64,000 bases of DNA. Source: Hoylesella buccalis ATCC 35310 (GTDB lineage Bacteria > Bacteroidota > Bacteroidia > Bacteroidales > Bacteroidaceae). The translations under genes and the position numbers were made by a program. The stretch is taken from contig NZ_ADEG01000039.1 in the NCBI RefSeq assembly GCF_000177075.1, positions 62,001-126,000 on the forward strand, given 5' to 3'. Shown here one piece after another: positions 35,443 through 44,519 of this stretch; the first letter of the stretch is position 1, and each line of letters begins with the position of its first letter. The notes under the pieces were generated by a model. That model saw nothing but the letters and a program-made list of their open reading frames with translations. It had not been told where the DNA came from and did no database searches.

Positions 35443-37367
35443 TATTTTGATGACATTGATTTTTGGAACATGAATAAAAGTTTATCTTTTTCGTTCATGC
35501 GGATATTATCAGAATAACCGCCTTTTGTTATTTGATACCCGCATGGCTTAACCATAAAAATGCCTAAGCCCTTAGTGTATGAACTTACTTCTGATGCATA
35601 GTCTTTACTTGTATTTAATGGAACTTTCCCTTTAATATGACACCACTCATTATTGCAACTGATGTCTTCAATCTCAGACATCATTTTTTGCAAATCTGTA
35701 ATAGCTTTGGAACTTGCCGCTTGGGGTATCTGCAACTCAAAATAGAGCATCGGTTCGAGAATGTCCACACCTGACTGTTGCAAGGCCAGCCTGAAGACAT
35801 AAGGGGTCAGCTGTCTGAAATCAGCAGGTGTACTTACCGGGCTATAATACTCGGCTTGAGTAAAAGTTACTTTCAGATCAGTCACTTCCCATCCATGTAA
35901 CCCGGATTGGCAAGACATACGAATCCCTTCAAAAACGGCATTTTGAAAAGAATGGTTCAGATAACCATAGGAGATGTCACTTTCGATTTGCAACCCTGTC
36001 CCTAACGGTAAGGGTTCAAGAGTCAGCCCTATTGTGGCCCAATAAGGGTTGGGCGGCACTTCGATCTGAATAATCTTATTGACCTTTTTTACAGGTCGTT
36101 CTTTGTATATAGTCTTGATCTCATCAAAATGGACCTTTACGGAAAATCGTTCTTCCAGCAATGTCTGTATGATTTCCTTTTGGGTTAAACCATATAACGA
36201 GATTTCCAATTCATCACTATATGAGTTTATGGAAAAGGACAAAGACGGGTCTTCAATCCACAATGTATTCAGAGCGGATATCACCTTGCTTCTCTCTTCG
36301 GGCCTGTCTGGCCGGACGGAGGATTTGAGAGCGGGATGCTGATGCGATAATCCTTGAATCAAACAAGGTTCAGCACCTAAATAATTTCCGATTCGAAAAT
36401 CATCCATATCCTCTACAATCGCGATATCATTGGCGCCCACTTCATCAACATTTATCTCTCTGCCCTGATTGATAGTTTTTAGATTTTTAATCTTGATGAA
36501 TTTTTCCGAATCGTTGATTCTTACAACGTCTCGAAGTCTCAGACTTCCGTCAATTATTTTTAGAAAACTTCTTTTATGTCCTTTGGGGTCATGCTCTATC
36601 TTATAAAGATAAGATGAAAGTCTGTTTGAGACCGATGCCGGAGGAAGTATAAAAGAAGTGATGGCGTCCAACAACTCATTGATACCGATATTGAACATTG
36701 CTGATCCATGTAGCACCGGATAGACTTTGGCTTTTGCCACAAGAGCGATTATCGTATTCCAATAATCAGCCGGTGAAATTTCGCTATCCGCCAAATATCG
36801 TTCTAATATATTGTCGTCATGGTTGCATACAAATTCTTTGTATTCTTCCTTTATATATGTTTGGGAGCAAACCGGATAAACCGATCCATCGACAACATTT
36901 TGCATAAACAGGACATCTTGAGACAGATTTGCTTTTATATCCAGATACAAACGCTCCAAATTCACACCGGCTCGGTCAATCTTATTGATAAATATAATTG
37001 TCGGGATTTGCAGCTTCTGTAAAGTATTGAACAGCAACTTTGTCTGCGCTTGTATGCCTTCCTTTGCGGATAAGATGAGGACTGCTCCATCAAGCATTTT
37101 GAATGTCCGCTCCACTTCCGCAATAAAATCCATGTGTCCCGGAGTGTCAATGATATTGCATTTCACACCATTCCAGATAATAGATGTCGTAGAAGCCCGA
37201 ACAGTAATTCCTCTACGTTTCTCTATATCCATAGAGTCCGTTATGGTGTCACCATTATCCACACAGCCGCACTTTTCCGTTGCTCCACTGGCAAACAGCA
37301 GATTCTCGGTTACGGAAGTTTTTCCTGCATCAATGTGAGCAAGAATTCCTAAATTTATAATATTCAT
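35442..37367 (-). CDS. tetQ: Tet(Q) tetracycline-resistance ribosomal protection protein
   Basis: The ATG at 37367 gives the usual 641 residues ([19 protein letters not shown]). A GTG at 37415 with a strong AGGAGG 9 bases upstream would add 16 residues in frame. GTPase motifs: AHIDAGKT (G1), RGIT (G2), DTPGH (G3), NKID (G4). Tet(Q) is an EF-G-like GTPase that removes tetracycline from the ribosome. It heads the tetQ-rteA-rteB operon, and the leader contains an SD-masking hairpin. No truncation or frameshift. Confidence 0.97.
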   Translation of the reverse strand: MNIINLGILAHIDAGKTSVTENLLFASGATEKCGCVDNGDTITDSMDIEKRRGITVRASTTSIIWNGVKCNIIDTPGHMDFIAEVERTFKMLDGAVLILSAKEGIQAQTKLLFNTLQKLQIPTIIFINKIDRAGVNLERLYLDIKANLSQDVLFMQNVVDGSVYPVCSQTYIKEEYKEFVCNHDDNILERYLADSEISPADYWNTIIALVAKAKVYPVLHGSAMFNIGINELLDAITSFILPPASVSNRLSSYLYKIEHDPKGHKRSFLKIIDGSLRLRDVVRINDSEKFIKIKNLKTINQGREINVDEVGANDIAIVEDMDDFRIGNYLGAEPCLIQGLSHQHPALKSSVRPDRPEERSKVISALNTLWIEDPSLSFSINSYSDELEISLYGLTQKEIIQTLLEERFSVKVHFDEIKTIYKERPVKKVNKIIQIEVPPNPYWATIGLTLEPLPLGTGLQIESDISYGYLNHSFQNAVFEGIRMSCQSGLHGWEVTDLKVTFTQAEYYSPVSTPADFRQLTPYVFRLALQQSGVDILEPMLYFELQIPQAASSKAITDLQKMMSEIEDISCNNEWCHIKGKVPLNTSKDYASEVSSYTKGLGIFMVKPCGYQITKGGYSDNIRMNEKDKLLFMFQKSMSSK

Positions 37368-37415
37368 TTGGATTAAGCAATAATATACTACAATAGATGC
37401 ATTGTCGAAACGCAC

Positions 37416-37495
37416 CTTTTAATACCTCCTCGTAGCATATGAGAACTACAGGATTCCTAACTCGTATTAATATGTATATTATTACTGCCGCATAA
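37416..37495 (-). promoter_or_regulatory. tetQ leader with Shine-Dalgarno-masking hairpin
   Basis: The leader transcript contains CTAC(A)GG (37446-37452) that can pair with CC(T)C-GTAG (37427-37434), covering half of the AGGAGG site at 37424-37429. A tiny frame ATG-CAT-CTA-TTG-TAG lies at 37387-37401 inside the start of the tetQ region. CTnDOT's tetQ is known for tetracycline-dependent translational attenuation. Confidence 0.6.
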
Positions 37496-37501
37496 CGATT
37501 A

Positions 37502-37532
37502 CAAAATTACACAAAAAAATATATCTAACAAA
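37502..37532 (-). promoter_or_regulatory. tetQ-rteA-rteB promoter
   Basis: On the minus strand TTTG (37529-37532) is followed after exactly 19 bases by TAATTTTG (37502-37509), a full consensus match. Confidence 0.82.
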
Positions 37533-37559
37533 AGTAGGAGGATTTTTTAACTTTTTACC

Positions 37560-38023
37560 ATAGACATTTTATTAGGGAAACGTAGGTTCAACTGGTAAGT
37601 ACAAATAAGTAGAAATGTTTGAACAACACTGTTTTAGGAAGTTGAAAAATCAAGTTTCTCTCTCGGTATAGCGTTTATTTTGGCCAATATCTTCTTTAGT
37701 TTGGCATTTGAGTATTTCCCATTCGTGTTCTATTTAGCTCCTTATTATGAGTATGTAGCAAGTTGCTTATCAAATTCAGCCTCTTTGAGGGTCAAATATG
37801 GTTTTGCAAATGGTGACTGACAAGACATAAACAAGGTCAGCAGGATTTTTTACATAAATGGACATGAATGTATATAACCTAAAATAAGAATAAATTTTAA
37901 TAAGGGCTGCCCAAAAAGAAAAAAATGCAGTTGCCATCCTACAGATACTTGCAGAAAGGATAAAATTTACTTTTAGACCTTTTGGGATAGCCCTTATTAA
38001 TACTTCAGATAAAATTCCTAAGG
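37560..38023. other. Gene-free stretch between tetQ and the split helicase
   Basis: No gene is visible. The left part is AT-rich without structure I recognise; the right part holds a small inverted-repeat element (37901-37997). Confidence 0.5.
37901..37997. repeat. 97-bp MITE-like element flanked by TTAA
   Basis: Terminal inverted repeats TAAGGGCTgCCCAAAAaG at 37901-37918 and the complement of TAAGGGCTATCCCAAAAGG at 37979-37997. Both ends are flanked by TTAA, as after a 4-base duplication. There is no coding capacity. The ends resemble those of Bacteroidales insertion sequences. A terminator role is also possible. Confidence 0.5.
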
Positions 38024-39565
38024 TTATATTTTCAATCCTTTGAACCGGGTTTCCTCCTTGGCATACAGTCCCGGACGCCCGATTATGACATGGTTGGCAA
38101 CGATACTATCCGCCGGACTGCGTATCTGCGGCGGTGCATTTTCGGGATATTGCGCCTGCCTGTTCCTCACATCTTCCGCTTCCGGCTTGACCTGTTGCCC
38201 TTCTTTCTCCTTTTCGGCGACTTCGGGCGTGGGCGGCGCAAGTTCCAGCTGTATTTTTCGGTCAAGGGCGGCAAGTTCGGATTTCAGCTGCTTCAGCTCG
38301 TCCTCCTTCTTCCACACCTTGCCCGCTATCTCCTGCAACTGCGGTATCTCCCTCTCCAGCACCTCGTTCTTCGCCTTGTACTGGTCGATAATGGAGGGTA
38401 TCCTCTCCATCGCGTTCAGGAAGTTTCGGGCGGCAGCCATCGGATCAGCCATTGCCAGATGTCCGTTGTTATAGGTGTACTTGTAGTTCCCCTCTACCAC
38501 GAAGCGGTTGTCGGTAAACTCCAATCCCTCTTTGAGTATCCTCTCGCTCACCACCTTTATCGGAAAACCGTACAGTTCTCCGACCTGTGTGTAAAGCCCG
38601 CCCGTAGTGGCGTTTTTCGCTATCTCCTGCAAACGCTTTCCGATAACCTTCTCATCGGCGGAATCCACACCGTCCACCTTTATTATATTAAGGCGGTTGC
38701 CCTCCCTGTCGGTCTGCGCCACCGAAAGGAAGCGGTTCCAGTCCTCCGTCATGGCATCTATGAAAGCCGTGTTGTTACGCAACTCGCCCGTCTTCGACTC
38801 TAACTTGAACTCCGAATCACGCTTGCCCTTGTTAAACGACTTGCGTTCCCCTTCGAGCGAGGCGATGCGCTTTTCAAGTTTCGCCTTGTCCAGCAGGTCG
38901 GTGTTGCCGGATAGCAACGCCATATATTCCGAAAAGTTCATGCCCGATTTCTCGTCCACTGCCCCCTCGTCGATGGTACGCGCCCCCATAGCACCGCTTT
39001 TGAGCTGGCTGATGAAAGTCTGCTTGCAGTGCAGGAGGTTGAACTTGTAGCTGTCCAGTGACTTCTCCACCGCGTAGATGATTACGTCCACGTTGTTCCC
39101 GGCGAAATGCTTGGCAATTTCGTTTCCGGCTCTAACTCCGCGTCCGTCACGCTGTTGCAGGTCGGACGGTCGCCACGGCGTATCGAGATGATGAATTGCC
39201 ACACACCTTTTCTGTGCGTTCACACCCGTTCCGAGCATGGAGGTGGAGCCGAACAGAACACGCACCGTTCCGGCATTCATGGCGTCTATCACCGCCTTCC
39301 GAGCCTTGTCGGTCTTGCACTCCTGAATGAAGCGCACCTCGCTTGGCGGTATGCCGTAATCCTCCGTCAGCTTGCGCTTGATTTCCGAATAGACGTTCCA
39401 CCCGTCGCCCGGCTGATATGTCCCCAAGTCCGAGAAAACGAACTGCGTGCCTTTCTGCGCGTCGTATTTTTGGTAATACTCCGCGATCATCTTGGCACAG
39501 TGGCTCGCCTTGTTATCGGGGTGGTCTTCATAATGCGGGTCTATCATGCGCATGTCGAGTGCCAT
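38024..39565 (-). pseudogene. C-terminal part of the split methylase-helicase (second helicase lobe)
   Basis: A 513-residue frame begins MALDMRMIDPHYEDHPDN and carries the second RecA-like lobe: QFVFSDLGTYQPGDG, RVLFGSTSMLGTGVNAQ (motif V) and HHLDTPWRPSDLQQRDGRG (motif VI), then a long helical tail. Its N-terminal 1433 residues lie at 52740-57041; the two were separated by the nested element at a TDYARK motif. Alone it lacks ATP binding. It has no visible promoter, so it may not be expressed. Confidence 0.85.
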
Positions 39566-39566
39566 C

Positions 39567-39583
39567 TTGCGCGCATAATCAGT
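39567..39583 (-). other. Left attachment core of the nested element
   Basis: On the minus strand this encodes Thr-Asp-Tyr-Ala-Arg(-Lys) as ACT GAT TAT GCG CGC AA. It aligns without gaps with 52771-52787, and all differences fall at codon third positions. Confidence 0.6.
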
Positions 39584-39705
39584 TGTTAAGAATCAAGGGA
39601 AACAGAGGGAAAAGAAAGGAATGTAACTATTTGAAATAGTATCATTTAGCATTTTCTTACTATTTTAAGGGTAAGCGAAAACGAGCATCAAACGGCAGGA
39701 GTTCC

Positions 39706-39723
39706 GTTACCAAATCGTAACCC
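39706..39723 (+). repeat. Left subterminal repeat of the nested element
   Basis: GTTACCAAATCGTAACCC, matching GTTTCCAAGTCGTAACCC at 52691-52708 in the same orientation at 16 of 18 positions. An inverted partial copy (GGGGTTACGAATTG) starts at 39743. These may be arm-type integrase sites. Confidence 0.5.
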
Positions 39724-39812
39724 ATCAAGGAAAAAGCAAAAAGGGGTTACGAATTGAAGGTAAACAACTGTATCATAGGTTTTTATTCTTCATCTTTCAT
39801 TTTTCTGCATCG

Positions 39813-39842
39813 CTTGGGAATACTTGTTCATCTGTACCTTTG
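39813..39842 (+). promoter_or_regulatory. Promoter of the tandem integrase genes
   Basis: TTG (39814-39816) is followed after 18 bases by TACCTTTG (39835-39842). Because the start point falls after it, the first integrase must begin at 39877 and not at an upstream in-frame codon. Confidence 0.65.
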
Positions 39843-39876
39843 CAAACAAAGGAAATTTAGAAAAAACGACAGAAAA

Positions 39877-41097
39877 ATGAAGGAAAACAAACTCAAAGTA
39901 TCATTCTTCGTTCAGGCGAAACGAACCGACAAGAAAGGACTTGTGCCTGTCATTGGGCGCATCTCCGTTGGCAGAACCCATTCGGGCTTCTCCACCAAGT
40001 GTAAGACTCCGCTCGCTCTTTGGGACAGCCGTAAGCAACGGCTCATCGGCAAGAGCAGCATGGCTGTGTCCGTCAATCAGAAACTTGGTGAATGCACTGC
40101 ACTTATCCACACACGCTTTCACGAACTCAGTGAAAGAGAAGAATCCTTTACAGCCACAGACGTGAGGGATGCCTATCAGGGGCAAATCCACCGCCAAACC
40201 CTGCTCTTGGAGAGTTTCGGGGAGTATCTCACACAGACAAAGGAGCGCATAGGCATCGACCGAGCCTTGAAGACGTTCAAACTTCGTACCTACCAGCTCT
40301 CCCTGCTCCGTGAGTATGTGCAGAAAAAGCATAAAGTAAGCGATATACCCCTTTCACAGTTGGATAAAGCATTTATCGAGGGATTCGAGTATTATCTCAC
40401 CATCGAACGCAGACTGAAACGCAGCAGCATATCGAGTACCTTGTCTACTTTGCAGACCATTGTCCGCATAGCGGTAAAGAAAGGTGTGCTGGACTTCTAT
40501 CCGTTCTTGGGCTACAGTTACGAGCGACCAAAGGGTGAACCGAGAAGCATTACGCAGGAAGAACTTGAGCGCATCATCAACTTGGAGATTGAATGGGAGA
40601 ACTATCGTTTTGTCCGTGATTTGTTCGTCTTTTCTTGCTTTTCAGGGCTTGCCATCTCCGATGTCCGCAATCTGAGAGAGGAAAACATTGTCTTGGAAGA
40701 AGGCAAACTCTGCATCAAGGGCAGACGCATGAAGACCAAGACCCCGTATCGTGTACAGGTGCTTCCCCCTGCGCTGACTATCATGAATCGTTATAGAGGG
40801 ATAAGGGCGGGCTTTGTCTTTGACGTGCCGACCACCGACATTGTCCTCAATGGTATGCACTACATACAACGAAACATCGGCATGGAAACTCCGCTAACCT
40901 TCCACATGGCTCGCCATACCTTTGCTTCGCTTATCACGCTCTCGGCAGGCGTTCCTATCGAAACGGTGAGCCGTATGCTCGGACACACCAACCTGAGAAC
41001 GACACAGGTATATGCAGCGGTTTCCTCCGAAAGAATCCATCGGGATATGCAAGCGATACAGCAGCGAATACAAGATACATTCACCTTAAAACTTTGA
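39877..41097 (+). CDS. Tyrosine recombinase 1 of the nested element
   Basis: The ATG at 39877 gives 406 residues. The order is an arm-binding N-terminal domain (KVSFFVQAKRTDKKGLVPV), a SAM-like core-binding domain, and the catalytic domain with HMARHTFASL (about 342-351), LGHTNLRTTQVYA (Tyr near 378). The Arg I region reads FSGLAISDVRNL, lacking the usual first arginine, as in IntDOT. It lies 4 bases before the second integrase gene. Confidence 0.87.
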   Translation: MKENKLKVSFFVQAKRTDKKGLVPVIGRISVGRTHSGFSTKCKTPLALWDSRKQRLIGKSSMAVSVNQKLGECTALIHTRFHELSEREESFTATDVRDAYQGQIHRQTLLLESFGEYLTQTKERIGIDRALKTFKLRTYQLSLLREYVQKKHKVSDIPLSQLDKAFIEGFEYYLTIERRLKRSSISSTLSTLQTIVRIAVKKGVLDFYPFLGYSYERPKGEPRSITQEELERIINLEIEWENYRFVRDLFVFSCFSGLAISDVRNLREENIVLEEGKLCIKGRRMKTKTPYRVQVLPPALTIMNRYRGIRAGFVFDVPTTDIVLNGMHYIQRNIGMETPLTFHMARHTFASLITLSAGVPIETVSRMLGHTNLRTTQVYAAVSSERIHRDMQAIQQRIQDTFTLKL

Positions 41098-41101
41098 CAT
41101 T

Positions 41102-42370
41102 ATGGCACGAAGTACATTCAAGACACTCTTTTATATCAATCGCTCCAAAGAGAAAAAGAACGGCAGCTGCCCAATTATGGGGCGTATCACCATAGACGGA
41201 GAACAAGTACAATACAGCACGGGCAAGGAGATTGCTCCTGAACTTTGGGACAGCCATAAGGGACGGTGCAAGGGAACAGGTGAAGAAACAAAGGAAATCA
41301 ACCGCTACTTGCAAACCAAAGAGGAACAAGCCAAAGGCAAATACCAAGAATTAGTTTGGCAACGTGGCTATATCACTGCCGAGTTGTTGAAACGTGAACT
41401 CATGGAAGAGGACAATCCCAAAGGCTTTCTTTTGGAGGAAGCCCGACTATTTATTGAGGAAAAGCGTCCATGCGTAGGACTGACGATTGCCAAGCCTACC
41501 TTTGCTAATTACATCTACGCCACACAACTCATAGAGGCTTATCTGCGTGAACGCTTAGGGCTGGAGGATATTCGCTACTCCCTGTTGGACTATGGCTTTA
41601 TTGAGGGAATGGACTTCTATCTCAAATCAGAACGCAACCTCTCTCTTGCCACTATTCAGGTAGTGGTCATCTTCCTTAGAAAACTCATCGGCATAGGTCA
41701 GCAGAAGAAGTATATCCGCATTGATCCGTTTGCAGACTACAAAGCAGAACTTCCACACCGCACAAGGCGTTATCTCACTACGGAGGAGCTGCAACGAGTA
41801 TTGCAAACGCCCATCATTGACAAACAGTTCGAGCGAGCAAGGCAACTCTTCATTTTCTGCGCCTTCACCGGTTTGGCTCGTGTGGATATGCAACGGCTCA
41901 AACCGAAGCATATCACCCATAATGCTGACGGCACGGAGGAAATACGCATCAAAAGGCAGAAAACGGATGTAGAGGCGATTATTCCGCTCCTGCCTATTGC
42001 CAAACAAATCCTTTCGCTCTATATCAAGGACAAGAAAGCGGACGACTTGATATTTCCCAATCTCACAATAAGGAAAGCATCCTTTGCGTGTGTGAACATC
42101 GGGCAGATATGCCGGATAGATAAGGGCTTGACCTTTCACATGGCTCGCCACACATTCTCAACCACGATATGCCTATCCAATGGTATTTCGATGGAAACGC
42201 TCAGCAAGATACTCGGACACAGCAATATAGGTACGACACAAATCTACGGAAAGATAACCGACCACAAGATACAGGAGGATATGACTGCACTCACAGACAG
42301 GGAGCATACTGTATTTGAAGGTTATTGTGAGTCGATAGCACGGCAGAACGTGCCACTGCAACACGCATAA
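41102..42370 (+). CDS. Tyrosine recombinase 2 of the nested element
   Basis: The 422-residue protein begins MARSTFKTLFYINRSKEKK and has the catalytic set HMARHTFSTTI, LGHSNIGTTQIYG (Tyr near 380). The Arg I region reads FTGLARVDMQRL. Two integrases in tandem, as here, occur in several Bacteroidales elements; whether both are needed for integration is not predictable from sequence. Confidence 0.87.
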   Translation: MARSTFKTLFYINRSKEKKNGSCPIMGRITIDGEQVQYSTGKEIAPELWDSHKGRCKGTGEETKEINRYLQTKEEQAKGKYQELVWQRGYITAELLKRELMEEDNPKGFLLEEARLFIEEKRPCVGLTIAKPTFANYIYATQLIEAYLRERLGLEDIRYSLLDYGFIEGMDFYLKSERNLSLATIQVVVIFLRKLIGIGQQKKYIRIDPFADYKAELPHRTRRYLTTEELQRVLQTPIIDKQFERARQLFIFCAFTGLARVDMQRLKPKHITHNADGTEEIRIKRQKTDVEAIIPLLPIAKQILSLYIKDKKADDLIFPNLTIRKASFACVNIGQICRIDKGLTFHMARHTFSTTICLSNGISMETLSKILGHSNIGTTQIYGKITDHKIQEDMTALTDREHTVFEGYCESIARQNVPLQHA

Positions 42371-42422
42371 AAAGGAAGTAATTACCAAACATTTATTATT
42401 CACGATTGAAAACCAAATGATT

Positions 42423-42890
42423 ATGAAAAAGAACAACAAACAGGAACTTTCTTACTTTCGATTGAAATTAAGAAGTTACATGAGTGAGCATCACCCTGAG
42501 AGATTGAAAGATAAGGAGTTTATCACTGCACGGGCAGATATGGCTCTCACAGCTTACTGCGATGCCGTGACACAAGGTTTCACGCACCCCGAAGCGGAAA
42601 GCATGGCAAGCGAGGTTTTGTATCAAGGCTTGCACTTTTCCAAGTATGATACGCTTGTATCCGTGTTTGAGAATGAGTTTGAAAGGGAACTGCCTGCACC
42701 TCTCCCAGAGAAACTCGTACCTATATTGTTGTCGAATAAGGCTATTCAAGCCACATTCGACAAGTTCGGTTTGACGGACACATTTGCTTCTGACGAGCAA
42801 TACGACCGTCTTTACACCGAACTCACAGGCACGATAGTGCTGCTTACCAAGAGCAATCATTTGCCAATAATCGGTCAGACGGAGAGGTAA
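42423..42890 (+). CDS. DUF1896 protein of the nested element
   Basis: The 155-residue protein (MKKNNKQELSYFRLKLRSYM) is a paralogue of the ICE's DUF1896 gene at 57031: both share SYF/YY near the start, ARAD/ERAD, a central GL(H)FSKYD/GLHYSRY, and the ending DRLYTELTGTIVLL / [17 protein letters not shown]1896 normally lies next to the methylase-helicase; here it has no such partner. Function unknown. Confidence 0.78.
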   Translation: MKKNNKQELSYFRLKLRSYMSEHHPERLKDKEFITARADMALTAYCDAVTQGFTHPEAESMASEVLYQGLHFSKYDTLVSVFENEFERELPAPLPEKLVPILLSNKAIQATFDKFGLTDTFASDEQYDRLYTELTGTIVLLTKSNHLPIIGQTER

Positions 42891-42990
42891 GCCCAAAGGC
42901 GTTGTAAGCAAAGGCACACGCAAAGTCCCTGATGCCGTTTCTTATCGTGCAAAGGTACAACGGCAGCCAATCTGCCCTGACAAGGTCAAG

Positions 42991-43031
42991 TCCTGCGGAT
43001 GGAGAGAAGAATCTCCACCGCAGGATTTTTC
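42991..43031 (+). terminator. Terminator after the nested DUF1896 gene
   Basis: Stem TCCTGCGG-(A)-TGGAGA pairs with TCTCCA-CCGCAGGA across a 6-base loop, followed by TTTTTCTTTT. It closes the int-int-DUF1896 unit. Confidence 0.83.
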
Positions 43032-43230
43032 TTTTCAAGTTTGTATTGCCATTTTCAATATTCGTGCGGTCGTATTCATCTCTCCCAACCTTGCAGAGCA
43101 GGGCTGCCGTAAGAGAGTATAGGCACGACAAGAATACGGCATACTCAGGCTCTTTGGACGCAAGGCGTAACAGCCAACAATAGATAGGACTGACGATAAT
43201 ACGGACTATCTGTTGTTTGTACAATTTATT

Positions 43231-43374
43231 GTCATGACTATCTGTTGTCAAAACTATATATCGTCAAAACTATATATCGTCAAAACTATATATCGTCAAA
43301 ATAATCTATCGATAAAACTATCTATCGATAGTTCTACATCTCGATTTGTCGAACTATCGAATTATCGATAAAAC
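43231..43374 (+). repeat. Array of nine 16-bp iteron-like repeats
   Basis: Units start every 16 bases. Three are identical, GTCAAAACTATATATC at 43247, 43263 and 43279; the flanking ones (43231, 43295, 43311 and further to 43359) are degenerate but keep the phase and an AACTAT/CTATC core. TATCGATA-type palindromes occur in the right half. Such arrays bind replication initiators, partition proteins or recombination factors; no Rep gene is visible here. Confidence 0.7.
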
Positions 43375-43600
43375 AACAAAATAATAAAAGGAAAGAGCCG
43401 GCACCTCATCTCATTACCGCAATAATGCAGACAGATTTCCTTTGCTTTTTCTCTTGTTTTCTCTATATTTCCCTGCTTTTCCTCATTTCTTGCAGCGGTG
43501 CTTCCGAGGGTTTACTTTTGCATTCGATAAGTACGGCAATGGACTGCATAACAGTTTGTTTGCCGAATAACAATAAAGTAATCAAAACAAAATCAAGGCA

Positions 43601-43870
43601 ATGAAACTCATTATCATCGACCGCAAAGCGTGGGAGCGGCACTGCTCCGAATTTGCAGACTTTATCCACAGTATCGAACAACTCATCGGCAATCCGCCCG
43701 AAACGGACGAATGGCTCGACAATGAAGCCGTATGCCGCAGGCTCGGCATCAGCAAACGCACCCTGCAATCCTATCGCGACACGGGTAAAATACCCTTCTC
43801 CATCATTGGGCATAAATGCTATTATAAGGAGAGCGACATCGCAGAGTTACTGAACGCAAACAATGAATGA
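43601..43870 (+). CDS. HTH protein 1 of the nested element (excisionase-like)
   Basis: The 89-residue protein has a MerR/HTH_17-type fold: WLDNEAVCRRLGISKRTLQSYRDTGKIPFSIIGHKCYYKESDIAELL. It parallels the ICE gene at 62297. Such proteins serve as excisionases or regulators (Xis2c/Xis2d type). Confidence 0.78.
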   Translation: MKLIIIDRKAWERHCSEFADFIHSIEQLIGNPPETDEWLDNEAVCRRLGISKRTLQSYRDTGKIPFSIIGHKCYYKESDIAELLNANNE

Positions 43871-43873
43871 ATT

Positions 43874-44185
43874 ATGTCGGAGAATGAAATCATTACGCAG
43901 GAAGACCCTCAGATGCAGTTGTTTTCACAACTGATGGAAGGAATATTGAAGAAATTGGAGCGGTATTGCGCTACCGCCCGTCCGATGCTGGGCGGAGAGG
44001 TTTACCTCACTGGCGATGAGGTTTGCAGCCAATTACGGCTCAGCACACGCACGCTCCAAGAGTACAGAAACTTAGGAACGCTTCCTTTCTACAAAATCGG
44101 AGGGAAGATACTATACAAGCAGAGCGACATACAGACAATGCTTGAAAGGCATTATAATCCAATACCGCAAACAGGTAAGTTATGA
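43874..44185 (+). CDS. HTH protein 2 of the nested element (excisionase-like)
   Basis: The 103-residue protein has the same fold (YLTGDEVCSQLRLSTRTLQEYRN) and is close to the ICE protein at 62628. It lies 3 bases after the first HTH gene. Acidic N-terminus; likely co-regulator or second excisionase. Confidence 0.78.
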   Translation: MSENEIITQEDPQMQLFSQLMEGILKKLERYCATARPMLGGEVYLTGDEVCSQLRLSTRTLQEYRNLGTLPFYKIGGKILYKQSDIQTMLERHYNPIPQTGKL

Positions 44186-44519
44186 GTTAAGTTAAGAAAT
44201 CAGTCGCGACTTAAGTCAAATGGTCAATTGTGACTTTGGTCAAGAAATTAGTTTCGACCTAAGGTAAAATTAACTTTAGTGAAAAATATGTCAGCTCATA
44301 AAGTCAGTAAGTCAAGAGATTAGTCTAAACTTATCTCTTGACTTACTTCTTGAACTTTGAACTCTCGCACCCCAGAAAGGTTACTTTATGGAACATAACA
44401 AACTATCTCTTTCTTTATACTGGCAAGGTGTGTCTTTGTACCACAAATTGCCATTTGTACCACAAAGACCCTTGCCCCGAAAGGGGATTAAATCACTCCA
44501 AAGTCGTGATTAGAAAGCA
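44186..44519 (+). repeat. 24-base-phased repeats and oriT-like region before the nested mob gene
   Basis: Related 24-base units begin at 44191, 44215, 44239 and 44311 (for example GTCAAGAAATTAG, GTCAAGAGATTAG), in phase with multiples of 24. Further right, two direct repeats TTTGTACCACAAA lie at 44435-44447 and 44454-44466, within an inverted repeat GGCAAGG...CCTTGCC (44422-44476), followed by the hairpin CCCCGAAAGGGG (44475-44486). The place ahead of a MobA-like gene suggests an oriT. Confidence 0.55.

Larger units (their letters stand above)
42891..43600. other. 710-base gene-free region with terminator and repeat array
   Basis: The region contains a strong rightward terminator (42991-43031) and the 16-bp repeat array (43231-43374). 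I see no gene; the rest is unremarkable. Confidence 0.6.

Noticed and set aside
37387-37401. Four-codon leader peptide (MHLL) as the proven tetQ attenuator
   Set aside because: The frame exists, but the strong AGGAGG lies 22 bases from its ATG, too far, and is better placed for the GTG at 37415; I mention it without calling it a gene.
37560-39565. ermF, tetX or other resistance genes next to tetQ
   Set aside because: Some CTnDOT relatives carry them, but no such gene is found; tetQ is the only resistance gene recognised.
43231-43374. CRISPR array
   Set aside because: The 16-base units are directly adjacent with no spacers, and no cas genes are present.
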